A stretch of 32,776 nt of DNA, taken from JBCDBL01 sp039183635 (GTDB lineage: Bacteria > Pseudomonadota > Alphaproteobacteria > Caulobacterales > Parvularculaceae). Positions 7,854-15,855 of the stretch are shown here, one piece after another. The position numbers and the translations under genes are program-made. Numbering within the stretch: the stretch's first letter is position 1; the number at the start of each line of letters is the position of its first letter. The notes under the pieces were generated by a model. The model was not told the origin of the DNA and did not search any database. It was given only the letters and a program-made list of their open reading frames with translations. The DNA lies in the NCBI GenBank assembly GCA_039183635.1, contig JBCDBL010000038.1, forward strand, positions 1 through 32,776, read 5' to 3'.

Positions 7854-9458
7854 TTACTTTCCAAGAAGTTTCGCAAACAAGGATTTTGACCGTTTGCGCG
7901 CCAACTCCCGACCTGAAACCTGAACCGCTAAACGCCGCATGCCCTCCGTCGCCTTATGCTTCGGATTCACATCGACAATCATCGCCGCATTATTCGCCGC
8001 TGTACCAAACAGCTGGGGGTCCCACGGCAACACCAAAGCGGGCTCCGTGCTTAACGCTTCCGCAAAGTCCTTTACGGGGATTTCCGGGCGCTTTGGCGCC
8101 CCGACCTGGTTCAACACCACGAGGGGCGCAGGATCGTTCGGACGCGCATTGACAATAAGATCAAACATATTCTTGGCGTTCCGCAAAGACGCAAGGTCCG
8201 GCAACGCCGTGATCACCACTTGATCGGATGTCATCAAAATGCGCTTCGTCCAGGCCGTCCAGACATGGGGCAGATCGAGTACGACAAAAGGCGTTGTCGC
8301 ACGCACGATATCGATGACGCTTTCATATGCCGTTTGATCGAAATCGTATTCACGCTCCAACGCAGCGGGGGCTGCAAATAAATTTAGTCGATCCGTACAC
8401 TTTACAGTTAATCGATCCAACAGAACGTCATCAAGACGTTCGGGAGAAGAAAGAGCTTCTGCAACACCTTGCCCGGGGTCTTGATTGAAGTTAAGACCTG
8501 CGGTCCCAAAGGAAAGATCGAAATCGACAATTGTTGCATCGCCTTCGATATCCTCCGTAATGCACCAACTGACATTGTGCGCTATCGTGGAGGACCCTAC
8601 GCCGCCCTTCGCGCCAACAAAGGCGACTGTCTTACCGATCGGGCCGGATTCAGGATCGATATAAAGCGCGCCGATCGCATGTATGATTTGCATCGGAGAA
8701 TTTGGCCGCACCATATACTCGCTGACGCCTTGCCGAATAAGCTCCCGGTAGAGGGCGATATCGTTCACGGCGCCGATAATGATAACCTTCGTACTCGGAT
8801 CGCAAACCTGCGCCAACGCTTCAAGATCGCTCAGCAAACCTGCGCCGCGCTTTAACGTTTCAACCAATATCAGGTTCGGCGTTGGCGTCTCACCAAAGTG
8901 ATCCGCAGCTTTTAGTATACCGCCCATCTGTATGGTCATATGCGCTTTCGACAGACGTCGGTCTGCAGCGGCATGCTCTAGAAGAGTGCTAATCTCAGGA
9001 GTTTCGCAAAACGCCTGAATACTGATGCGCGGAACCGGCCGATCGGCCTCATCGCCAGGGCCGCCGACAAAGACCTCATCGTCTTCTTCTGCATAAGGCG
9101 TCGCCTCATCCACCAGGGGCGGTTCTTCGACATAAACATCGTCTTCAGCGTCTTCGTAGACGTCGTCATACTCTTCGACAAATTCAGCAGGGGTGTCCTC
9201 AACGGGCGTTGGCGTTTCCTCGACATCCATTAACGACGCCGTGGTCGGCGGTTCGACAAAATCTTCTTCCTCTTCTTCCGCCCAATCTGTCCCAGCCGGT
9301 TCGGCGTAAACGTCGTCATCCAGCACGACCTCCTCTTCGTCTTCGAATTGGAAACCGTCGTTTTGTTCAAACGCCTCATCAACAGGATCGCCGCCTGGCC
9401 CAAGGGAGGCCGGCCCGGCGCCGCTAGCGCTGTAAGTGGTTTTCGCTGGATCGCTCAT
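7854..9458 (-). CDS. cpaE: CpaE/TadZ-family pilus localisation ATPase with long acidic N-terminal tail
   Basis: The 534-residue protein has three parts. Residues 24-139 are an acidic, probably disordered tail with 49 Asp/Glu and no Lys or Arg. Residues about 143-265 are a receiver-like domain in which the phosphoacceptor strand reads NLILVE, giving Glu200 where a receiver has Asp, as expected of CpaE pseudo-receivers. Residues about 275-510 are a MinD/ParA-like ATPase with a deviant Walker A, GAKGGVGSST (282-291, Lys284). CpaE/TadZ marks the cell pole and recruits the pilus machinery. The gene lies between cpaD (22 bp) and cpaF (15 bp). The tail appears longer than I would expect for the family, but I could not compare lengths directly. 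Confidence 0.93.
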   Translation of the reverse strand: MSDPAKTTYSASGAGPASLGPGGDPVDEAFEQNDGFQFEDEEEVVLDDDVYAEPAGTDWAEEEEEDFVEPPTTASLMDVEETPTPVEDTPAEFVEEYDDVYEDAEDDVYVEEPPLVDEATPYAEEDDEVFVGGPGDEADRPVPRISIQAFCETPEISTLLEHAAADRRLSKAHMTIQMGGILKAADHFGETPTPNLILVETLKRGAGLLSDLEALAQVCDPSTKVIIIGAVNDIALYRELIRQGVSEYMVRPNSPMQIIHAIGALYIDPESGPIGKTVAFVGAKGGVGSSTIAHNVSWCITEDIEGDATIVDFDLSFGTAGLNFNQDPGQGVAEALSSPERLDDVLLDRLTVKCTDRLNLFAAPAALEREYDFDQTAYESVIDIVRATTPFVVLDLPHVWTAWTKRILMTSDQVVITALPDLASLRNAKNMFDLIVNARPNDPAPLVVLNQVGAPKRPEIPVKDFAEALSTEPALVLPWDPQLFGTAANNAAMIVDVNPKHKATEGMRRLAVQVSGRELARKRSKSLFAKLLGK

Positions 9459-9480
9459 GCCAATTCCCTCCGCGGTTCGC

Positions 9481-10167
9481 CTATTGGCCCTGAACCGCTT
9501 CGTTCAAAGTAATCGAAGATTGTTCGTCAAACTCGCTGGACGTAACCTCGCCAGCGCCATATTTCTCAAGCACGACAGCGCGACGTTGCGCATCGGCCGG
9601 CGTTGTCGGCGTCGGCTCCACAAGATCCCGAGGGTCGGCGATCATCGCTGCGAAATTCTGTTGTGTCGCACACCCAAAATTCGCCCACGGTGTATTTCTA
9701 GGCGACTTTGCAAGGTCCCCGCTCCAGTCGCCGCACGGCGCCGTGCTTGCAACATATCGTGTAAAAGACAAAAACATAGTCGACTGGTCGCTGTCGCCCG
9801 GCGCGCGATAGCTCGCCCCTTCGATCAATGACCACGGAATGCCCGCATCACGAAGCGTCTGACGAACCTCTGCAGCATAAGCGACGGAGATTTTCACATT
9901 CTGGGACCCAGACGGAAACGTCAGCGTTAAGGGGCCATGCCCTTTTTCTTGGTAGACGCCGGCGAAAGCACGCACCCGCGCCTTGTCGACAGCAGATAAA
10001 GCGAAAGCGCCCGGTTCCGCCGTAATCTCCATTGTCATGGTTTGCGCATCAACGGAAATCGGATGGCGTTCCTGGAACGTCATGCTTTGCTCGACGCCGT
10101 TGAACACGGGCGCGCAAGCTGCAAGAGAGCAAACACCGACCAAAACAGATACGATACGGATCAACAT
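9481..10167 (-). CDS. cpaD: CpaD-family pilus assembly lipoprotein
   Basis: I place the start at the ATG at 10167. A clear ribosome site (AGAGGAG) precedes it, and the sequence from there is a lipoprotein signal peptide: MLIRIVSVLVGVCSLAAC, with the lipidated Cys at residue 18. A longer frame would overlap cpaC. The 228-residue protein ends with the segment typical of CpaD proteins, NFGCATQQNFAAMIADPRDLV. CpaD is thought to work with the CpaC secretin in the outer membrane or periplasm. It sits directly after cpaC (13 bp) and before cpaE, the standard order. Confidence 0.92.
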   Translation of the reverse strand: MLIRIVSVLVGVCSLAACAPVFNGVEQSMTFQERHPISVDAQTMTMEITAEPGAFALSAVDKARVRAFAGVYQEKGHGPLTLTFPSGSQNVKISVAYAAEVRQTLRDAGIPWSLIEGASYRAPGDSDQSTMFLSFTRYVASTAPCGDWSGDLAKSPRNTPWANFGCATQQNFAAMIADPRDLVEPTPTTPADAQRRAVVLEKYGAGEVTSSEFDEQSSITLNEAVQGQ

Positions 10168-10180
10168 AATGTCGGCTCCT

Positions 10181-11659
10181 CTAATCCAATATAAATCCGA
10201 CAGGGCCTTGCAATGTGCGAGCGCCTGTATCGGCGCCTTTGACACCGTATGCAGCGTTTAGACGTCCAAGCAAAATCGTTTGCGTATCGCTCGCCGGGGC
10301 GAAACCTTCTGTCGGATCCGTGAAAGCGCTGATATGGTTGGGTTCCACAAGATACGGCGTGACGATAATCACCAGTTCCGTTTCGTCGTTTTGAAAATCA
10401 CGGCTACGGAACAACGACCCCAGAACAGCGACATCCTTCAGCCCGGGAATACCGTCGATATTCTGCTCAAGATCTTCTTGCAGCAATCCCGCCATCACAA
10501 GACTGCCGCCGCTCGGCAATTCTACAGTCGTTTCAGCCCGCCGCACTGTCAAAGCCGGAATTTGCAGGCCCTCGATAATCGTCACCTGACCCGTGTCAGG
10601 GTCAACGACTTGCGCGCCCTGGCTAAAAAATGCGCCCTCTGTGGTCAGTTCACTGACCTCCGTAGAGATCTGCATGCTGATCCGGCCTTCATCAAGAACG
10701 ACCGGCGTAAACCCAAGGCCGACGCCGAAAGGTTTAAATTCGACGATCACGTTGCCGTCGCGGTCCCGGGACACCGGCACAGGGAATTCGCCGCCGGCGA
10801 GAAACTTCGCCCCTTCCCCTGAAATCGCTGTAAGATTTGGCTCAGCCAGGGTGCGCACAAGACCTGTCCGTTCCAACGCGCGCAGTCGCCCGTCGAAATC
10901 CTGTATGGAATCTCCAAAACCGCGCGTATCGAAATTGCTGTCAACGCCCCCGAAAGAGCGGCCTTGCAATGATAGAGGAATATCCGTCGCCCAATTAAAT
11001 GTTAAATCATCGATTGTTAAAGTGCCGTTTGTATCAAGACCAAGCTGCTTGATAAGCGTGCGCTGCATCTCGGCAATACGGACTTTTAACATCACCTGCT
11101 CGTTGCCCCGTATGGCCAGCATATTCATCACTTTCGTCGGATCACCGATAAAGCGACCTGCAATGTTCGCCGCCTGGGAGGATTGGGGCGCATTGGCGAC
11201 GGAGCCGCGTAGAACGATATTGTCGTTCAACGCCTCCAGCTCAATCCGCGCCGTTGGCAGAAGTCGGGTATAAATATCGGTTAAAGGACGCAAGTCCCGC
11301 TCGACGCGAATTTCCAGATTAAGAATCTGGCGCCCCTCTTCATCAAAGAAGAACGCATTGGTTTGGCCGACCTGCATGCCGAGGATATACGTTCTGCGCG
11401 CAGAGCGGATAACAGCATCGACAATCTCCGGGTTAGAAACAAGAACATCCCGCGCCTCAACAGGCAACTCGACGATTGCGGCCTTGTCCAGCGACAACAT
11501 CACCGATTTTGATAACGGGCCCTCGCCGCCTTGGTTGATCTTGATAAACATCGTGTTCTTGACCTCAGCCGCATTGGCGGACACAGACGTCAAGGAGAGC
11601 GCAAAAACAGGAATAAGCGCGGCAAGGCGGAGGAATGTATTCAACACTGATATCGACAT
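10181..11659 (-). CDS. cpaC: CpaC/RcpA-family secretin of the Tad pilus
   Basis: This 492-residue protein forms the outer-membrane channel for the Tad pilus. It starts with a Sec signal peptide (hydrophobic stretch about 8-24, cleavage near SANA at residues 27-30). Residues about 45-115 are the pilus-formation N-domain, with SNPEIVDAVIRSARRTYILG and QTNAFFF. A BON-like region follows, then the C-terminal secretin domain (about 270-460) with the segment EFKPFGVGLGFTPVVL and GLQIPALTVRRAETTVELPS. The N-domain is similar to the stand-alone protein at 14576-15064. The start is 14 bp after the cpaB stop. Confidence 0.94.
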   Translation of the reverse strand: MSISVLNTFLRLAALIPVFALSLTSVSANAAEVKNTMFIKINQGGEGPLSKSVMLSLDKAAIVELPVEARDVLVSNPEIVDAVIRSARRTYILGMQVGQTNAFFFDEEGRQILNLEIRVERDLRPLTDIYTRLLPTARIELEALNDNIVLRGSVANAPQSSQAANIAGRFIGDPTKVMNMLAIRGNEQVMLKVRIAEMQRTLIKQLGLDTNGTLTIDDLTFNWATDIPLSLQGRSFGGVDSNFDTRGFGDSIQDFDGRLRALERTGLVRTLAEPNLTAISGEGAKFLAGGEFPVPVSRDRDGNVIVEFKPFGVGLGFTPVVLDEGRISMQISTEVSELTTEGAFFSQGAQVVDPDTGQVTIIEGLQIPALTVRRAETTVELPSGGSLVMAGLLQEDLEQNIDGIPGLKDVAVLGSLFRSRDFQNDETELVIIVTPYLVEPNHISAFTDPTEGFAPASDTQTILLGRLNAAYGVKGADTGARTLQGPVGFILD

Positions 11660-11673
11660 TTTAGAACTCGCCC

Positions 11674-12441
11674 TTAATTCCTCATTTGCCCATAGCGCGT
11701 AACGCGTATGCCGCTGCGGGCATAATCTTCTAAGTCTTCTTCGACGGCTTCGCCGGCTGTAAGAGGACGCAACACCAAAGTGATGCTGCCGGACGCCTGC
11801 GCCTTCAGTAGGCGTTCCGTTCCTTTTGCAGAAAGCTCCAGCGTGATCGTGTCGCCAAGAACCACATCCTGGTCGTCTTCACCCTGGTAGTTTTGATCGA
11901 CCGCAAGCACTTTGACGTCGCGCAAAACAGTTTCGGATTTTGCTTTGGTTTGTCCTTGGGCGCCGCGCAGTTGACGTGTAAGGATGACGTCGACATGGTC
12001 GCCGGGTAGAATGAAGCCGCCGGCCGTCGTCTCGGCGTTAATATCGATAGCGATCGCGCGCATGCCAGGCGTGAGGATCGCCGCCATCAGGCCGGACCCG
12101 GCCCCGCGAACGATTTTCGCATCAAGAATGGGTTCGCCCTCGACGATAAGGCTGCGCACAACAGCGCTTTCAAGCTCTTCGCGAGCGTCCTCGCTGTTGC
12201 GATCCGTGATGTATCTGTCAGATATCGCGTTCTCAGGCCAGCGGCGCCATTGTAAAACATCCGCCCCCAATCGATCGCCACGATTAAGATCTCGCCCGGC
12301 GACCAAAACGCGGACGGTTTCCGTGACTTGTGCTTGCACAGGGGCAGACGGTCTGTCCGACACCATGCCGCGCACCAATAAAGCCGCCGCGCCCGCTGCA
12401 ACAATCGCGATCGCGAGAATAACGACACGCATAGCATCCAT
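11674..12441 (-). CDS. cpaB: CpaB/RcpC-family Tad pilus assembly protein (SAF domain)
   Basis: The 255-residue protein has one N-terminal membrane anchor (about 4-26), a SAF domain (about 43-110: VRVLVAGRDLNRGDRLGADVLQW written in part as LVAGRDLNRGDRLGADVLQW) and an RcpC-type C-terminal domain (MRAIAIDINAETTAGGFILP, then GDHVDVILTRQL). CpaB proteins sit in the periplasm, anchored to the inner membrane, and are needed for secretin function; the SAF domain may contact peptidoglycan. A ribosome site (GGGAAGG) lies 8 bases before the ATG. A 130-bp gap separates it from cpaA, so a secondary promoter is possible, but none is clear. Confidence 0.91.
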   Translation of the reverse strand: MDAMRVVILAIAIVAAGAAALLVRGMVSDRPSAPVQAQVTETVRVLVAGRDLNRGDRLGADVLQWRRWPENAISDRYITDRNSEDAREELESAVVRSLIVEGEPILDAKIVRGAGSGLMAAILTPGMRAIAIDINAETTAGGFILPGDHVDVILTRQLRGAQGQTKAKSETVLRDVKVLAVDQNYQGEDDQDVVLGDTITLELSAKGTERLLKAQASGSITLVLRPLTAGEAVEEDLEDYARSGIRVTRYGQMRN

Positions 12442-12571
12442 GGTGGAACCTTCCCGTCTGCAGCGCTCCCGACGCGCTTCATCAACCTTGCGCCGCCCTT
12501 GATAAGAAGCGGTTTAATCTAGTGATAAACTTTTCAAAAAACTCTCAAAACTAAGTTAACGGACGGAAACC

Positions 12572-13078
12572 TTAAATTCCGAACGCCAATCCAAAGAGCG
12601 CTGTGTGCGGTAAAGCGGCGAATCCGCCGATCGCAATGGCGACGCCATAGGGAACGCCGTTTTCAGATTGATGCAGACGCATCATCCAGTCGAACCGAAC
12701 ATAGGCCGGCACCACTGGTGTTGCGCGAAACAGAAGAATTAGGATCGACAAAACGCCGCCCGATAGCGCAAGCCACAATAAAAATGGCGCCGCCCCCGAT
12801 AACCCGATCCATAACGCTGAGGCGGCGAACAGTTTCGCATCCCCTCCGCCAAGAATGTTAAAGGCGAACAGCGCAAAGCCGATCAGCAACGCCGCTGCGC
12901 CGATTAAAAACGATTGCATGACAAGATCAATGGACGCCCCGCATGCAAGCGCTGCTATCGGATAAACGGCGACGAGAACAATAGAGATCCAGTTGGGGAT
13001 CTTAAAGCACTTAATATCGTTGAGCGCAGCATAGGCGAGACATATAGGAAAAATAATCAACACTGGAGCAAACGCCAT
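12572..13078 (-). CDS. cpaA: CpaA prepilin peptidase (A24 family) of the Tad pilus
   Basis: The 168-residue integral membrane aspartic peptidase cuts the leader from the Flp prepilin. The catalytic pair is visible: Asp21 in ALNDIKCFKIPNW and Asp80 in the GxGD motif GGGDAKLF. Several hydrophobic helices span the rest. A GTG at 13087 also keeps the frame, but the ribosome site (AAAGGG, about 13088-13093) abuts that GTG and is 8 bases before the ATG at 13078, so I chose the ATG. It is the short TadV/CpaA type without the N-methyltransferase domain of PilD. It follows flp and a strong terminator, so its expression probably depends on read-through or another promoter. Confidence 0.92.
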   Translation of the reverse strand: MAFAPVLIIFPICLAYAALNDIKCFKIPNWISIVLVAVYPIAALACGASIDLVMQSFLIGAAALLIGFALFAFNILGGGDAKLFAASALWIGLSGAAPFLLWLALSGGVLSILILLFRATPVVPAYVRFDWMMRLHQSENGVPYGVAIAIGGFAALPHTALFGLAFGI

Positions 13079-13183
13079 CGCCGGCACCCTTTATGTGTAA
13101 AGATGAATGCGGAATGACGTTTTAAATCAACGACCTTAAGTTTCGGTTAGGCGAAGATTTTGAGAAAATCAGCGAGGCAAAAT

Positions 13184-13244
13184 AAAAAAGCACCACGTCC
13201 CCAGCCATCGTCACGGGATGACTGGGGAGCGGCGCCGTATAGAT
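13184..13244 (-). terminator. Rho-independent terminator/attenuator after flp
   Basis: On the minus strand, TCCCCAG (13222-13228) pairs perfectly with CTGGGGA (13198-13204), with an inner CATC/GATG pairing and an outer GCGCC/GGTGC stem. A run of six T follows at once (13189-13184). It lies 45 bp after the flp stop and before cpaA, where it would let pilin mRNA greatly outnumber machine mRNA. Confidence 0.85.
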
Positions 13245-13288
13245 CCGCAGACGAATGCTCGCTGCGAGATAACCTGAGGCGTCAGGTG

Positions 13289-13465
13289 TTACGGCGTGTT
13301 CGTAGAGATCGCCGTAGCAACGTTCGTAAACATAGTGGTCAAGTTTGTACCCACCGTGTTAACGGCCGTAATAATGGCCACAGCGATACCCGCTGCAATA
13401 AGGCCGTATTCGATCGCCGTAGCGCCGTCTTCATCCTTCGCAAAACGCGCGATAAGAGCTTTCAT
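13289..13465 (-). CDS. flp: Flp/Fap-type major pilin of the Tad pilus
   Basis: The start at 13465 follows an AGGAGAAG ribosome site; an ATG 18 bases upstream is less likely. The 58-residue prepilin has a basic leader MKALIARFAKDEDG, cleaved between Gly14 and Ala15 by CpaA. The mature protein begins ATAIEYGLIAAGIAV, with the conserved Glu5 and Tyr6 of Flp pilins and a hydrophobic helix to about residue 40, then a short polar tail of T, N and S. It is the first gene of the tad operon, preceded by an unusually AT-rich 186-bp region and followed by a terminator, consistent with high expression. Confidence 0.96.
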   Translation of the reverse strand: MKALIARFAKDEDGATAIEYGLIAAGIAVAIITAVNTVGTNLTTMFTNVATAISTNTP

Positions 13466-13651
13466 GTTACTTCTCCTACTCACTACACAGCACCGGTCTG
13501 GTTTGGCTTCTTCGCCCCAGCTCCAGATGCGAGTAGAATGATCGATAAATGTAAATAATTCGTTTATGACACAGAATTCACATAAGAAAGATACAATTTT
13601 AGTATTTTTTTTATTAACTAATATTTTTAACTATAAGTATTGGTAAATATA
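13466..13651 (-). promoter_or_regulatory. AT-rich flp upstream region
   Basis: The 186 bp between the flp start and the stop of the Crp-like gene are strikingly AT-rich against the GC-rich surroundings, notably 13556-13655, with T and A runs. This probably holds the flp promoter, with UP-element-like or nucleoid-protein-bound DNA upstream. No -10/-35 pair could be assigned with confidence. Paired TTAA motifs near 13614-13630 are 9 bp apart, not the 7 bp of a canonical CtrA site. Confidence 0.5.
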
Positions 13652-14374
13652 TCATGACCCGGCAAATGCGCGGAACTTATCGTAATCTAAAATTTCCAGG
13701 CCCGGATAGTCTCTGCGCGCAACGCCTTCCCGGATTAGCTTTGCAACAGCCGCAGCGGCGCCGTTTTCCGTGACGCCCGCGCAATCCGCGAGCTGACGAT
13801 GCTTTGGCATCTCCTGTATACGCCATCCACCATGGGCGGAAACATCCGGCGCAGCCAGCCCCACAAGCTCTGCGTATATGCGCGCTTCGGGGTCAAGAGC
13901 TTTCCCCCTGTCGCCTAGGCCGCCGTCAATGAACAAGTCTTCTGCAAATTTATCGAGCAACGCCACCGCAGCACTTGGGTGGCGCGTTAAAATTGAGCGA
14001 AACGCATCAACGTGAACCATAGCGACAAACGCCTCAGACCTGGCGGTGACGGTAATACGGCCCGCTGCATCGCTGTTCTCGGCCAGGGCGAACGGCGCGC
14101 CGAACGTCGCGCCTTTTTTATAGGGCGTCATTTGCATCTCGCCATGCCCGCCGCGGGGAACATAGACGACAAGCTCACCCTCCAAAATGAAAAATACTTC
14201 CCGGGCATCATATTGGCCCGCCGCAAATAGAGGTACGCCCGCAGCATAGGAGCGCCATTCGCACATCTGTGCGATCCGTTCCAGACTTGCATCTTTTAAG
14301 GACGTGAAAATATCCGTAGCGGCCAGCGCTGCTGTTTTGTCCTTCAATTCCAAATGGGTCGTCACCGCCGTCAT
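13652..14374 (-). CDS. Crp/Fnr-family transcriptional regulator with altered nucleotide pocket
   Basis: The 240-residue protein has an N-terminal cyclic-nucleotide-binding-type beta barrel (about 20-130), a dimer helix and a C-terminal winged helix (about 165-235), with EMPKHRQLADCAGVTENGAAAAVAKLIREGVARR as the helix-turn-helix region. In the phosphate-binding cassette, Gly92 is followed by Ala93 where CRP has Glu72, and no Arg aligns with CRP Arg82. Binding of cAMP or cGMP in the usual way is therefore doubtful. Its place between flp and the secretin-like gene suggests that it controls pilus genes (inference). A GGGAG ribosome site lies 9 bases before the ATG. Confidence 0.85.
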   Translation of the reverse strand: MTAVTTHLELKDKTAALAATDIFTSLKDASLERIAQMCEWRSYAAGVPLFAAGQYDAREVFFILEGELVVYVPRGGHGEMQMTPYKKGATFGAPFALAENSDAAGRITVTARSEAFVAMVHVDAFRSILTRHPSAAVALLDKFAEDLFIDGGLGDRGKALDPEARIYAELVGLAAPDVSAHGGWRIQEMPKHRQLADCAGVTENGAAAAVAKLIREGVARRDYPGLEILDYDKFRAFAGS

Positions 14375-14575
14375 GTCTTCGCTCCCGCCCGCGATTCGCT
14401 TTTACGCGTCGTGTGAACCAACCTTCAGCGCAGCGTGTTAAACAGCCGTAAAAGCTTCAATTTTAAGCAATCTCAGCGCTTAACATATCCTTGATGTTTT
14501 CTCGTCATTCTAAGCTCAAGGTTAATGCGGCCATACGCATCGAGTATTCGTCCGTATGGAAAAAGGAGATTAGAA

Positions 14576-15064
14576 ATGGGCGTAAGCTTTAAAGCAATCG
14601 CAACGGCCCTTGTCGCAACGGCGGCAACCACCGTTCCGGCAAGCGCTGCACAGGAGCTGTGGGTGGCTGTCGATCAAGCACGCCCGTTAAAGCTGAAACG
14701 GGCCGCGGCAAGCCTTATCGTCGGCAACCCCAGCATCGCCGACATCAGCATCCATGACGATCAAACGCTCTTCATTCTTGGAAAATCTCAAGGCGTTACA
14801 AATTTGTTTATCATGGACAATGAAGGCGAGACGATCGAAAACCTGACGATCACCGTCACTATGCCCCGCGGGCAGTTTCTGACCTTGAACAAAGGCGGCG
14901 ATCAGTACAGCTTCACGTGTACGCACCGGTGTGAGCAAACACCCGCCGTCGGCGACAGCCAAGATGCTTTCCAGTTGGTCACCGGACAAATTCAAAGCAA
15001 AACACGGTCTGCCCTAGAGGCGGCCCGCGTTGCTTCAGAAGCTGCGGCTGCAGACGATTCATAA
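14576..15064 (+). CDS. Secreted stand-alone pilus-assembly N-domain protein (secretin N-domain family)
   Basis: The start at 14576 follows an AAGGAG site. The 162-residue product has a signal peptide (to about residue 27, ASA|AQ). Residues about 30-105 match the N-terminal pilus-formation domain of secretins such as CpaC: compare IVGNPSIADISIHDDQTLFI with the CpaC segment VSNPEIVDAVIRSARRTYIL. No secretin pore domain follows. Instead there is a Cys-x3-Cys pair in FTCTHRCEQT (near residues 118-122), a short linker and an Ala-rich tail. It is transcribed away from the Crp-like gene, next to the tad operon. It likely acts in the periplasm with the Tad secretin; its exact role is not known to me. 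Confidence 0.8.
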   Translation: MGVSFKAIATALVATAATTVPASAAQELWVAVDQARPLKLKRAAASLIVGNPSIADISIHDDQTLFILGKSQGVTNLFIMDNEGETIENLTITVTMPRGQFLTLNKGGDQYSFTCTHRCEQTPAVGDSQDAFQLVTGQIQSKTRSALEAARVASEAAAADDS

Positions 15065-15087
15065 ATCGTTACACTCAAAATTCTGGC

Positions 15088-15170
15088 GCGTGTCGCGCAA
15101 AAGCGGGTACCGGTTTTTGCGCAAAAGATCGAACACTTGTTCGACCGTCAAAACAAAGATTTAGAGCACG
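15088..15170 (+). repeat. Dispersed repeat A, full copy
   Basis: About 83 bp that recur almost unchanged in reverse orientation at 26022-26110; the end piece also recurs at 1-25. It contains GTGTCGCGCAAAAGCGG, a KpnI-like GGTACCGG centre, a palindrome around GAACACTTGTTC and a terminal AGAGCACG. It lies in the 254-bp gap between the secretin-like gene and the response regulator; no gene is visible in that gap. Confidence 0.85.
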
Positions 15171-15318
15171 CCCGTGTGAATCCGATTAAACGAGACGCGC
15201 TTTAGGGGCGCAGGCGATTTTAAGTCATCGTCTGAAACTCCAGAAAACATCTCTAGATTGTTTTGCCCTACGGGCCCCGGCTGCAAAACAGGCGGGCCGT
15301 TTTCGGTATCGGCTGACC

Positions 15319-15846
15319 CTAATCGATATAGGTGCTGGCGCTTGAGGCTTGGGCTTTTCTTATTCCGCGGCGGTCTGGAAAGCCGATGCTTATTTGACGT
15401 CGCCGCCGGTCGGGGCCGACATATGTCGGCATGTCAATAAATTCCCGCGGCTTTTCCAGGGCGTTTGCAAAGGCGTCATAGGTGCGCGATCCGGTTATGG
15501 GTTTGGCCAGAATCTCGTTCACGCCATTGTCGCGCGCTATTAGAATGCGATCTCGATCGGTATATGCAGTGCACATAATGATTGGCAGACGCCTTATAGG
15601 GTCTTTCATTTCCATTCTTATGTGTCTGGTGAAATCAACGCCGGCCATTCCGTCCAATAGCCAGTCTGTAAGAATGATGTCTGGCGTGTTGTTTTGCAAC
15701 CATCGTAAAGCGTCTTCGGCGGTTGGGGTCGCTGTAACGGAGTTGAACTTGAAACTGATCATTATGTTGCGCAGAAGCCCCCGAAGGAGTGCGCTGTCTT
15801 CAATAATAAGTACGGAGTAATCTGAAAAATTCGCCGAAACGGCCAT
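15319..15846 (-). CDS. Single-domain response regulator (CheY-like receiver)
   Basis: The 175-residue protein is one receiver domain plus a short tail, without a DNA-binding or enzyme domain. Acid pocket residues Glu16 and Asp17 (LIIEDSALLRG), phosphoacceptor Asp61 (ILTDWLLDGMAG), Thr93 (MCTAYTD) and Lys115 (LAKPITG) are all present, so it should be phosphorylatable. The C-terminal tail has the basic motif YVGPDRRRR and a second PDRR. It starts 9 bp after the Hpt-like gene and the two probably form one transcript. I infer a chemotaxis- or phosphorelay-like signalling role; no partner kinase is in the window. Confidence 0.88.
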   Translation of the reverse strand: MAVSANFSDYSVLIIEDSALLRGLLRNIMISFKFNSVTATPTAEDALRWLQNNTPDIILTDWLLDGMAGVDFTRHIRMEMKDPIRRLPIIMCTAYTDRDRILIARDNGVNEILAKPITGSRTYDAFANALEKPREFIDMPTYVGPDRRRRQISIGFPDRRGIRKAQASSASTYID

Positions 15847-15855
15847 ATGCGCGCC

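Noticed and set aside
13614..13630. Paired TTAA motifs upstream of flp as a CtrA site
   Set aside because: The spacing is 9 bp, not the canonical 7, and such motifs are expected by chance in this AT-rich block.
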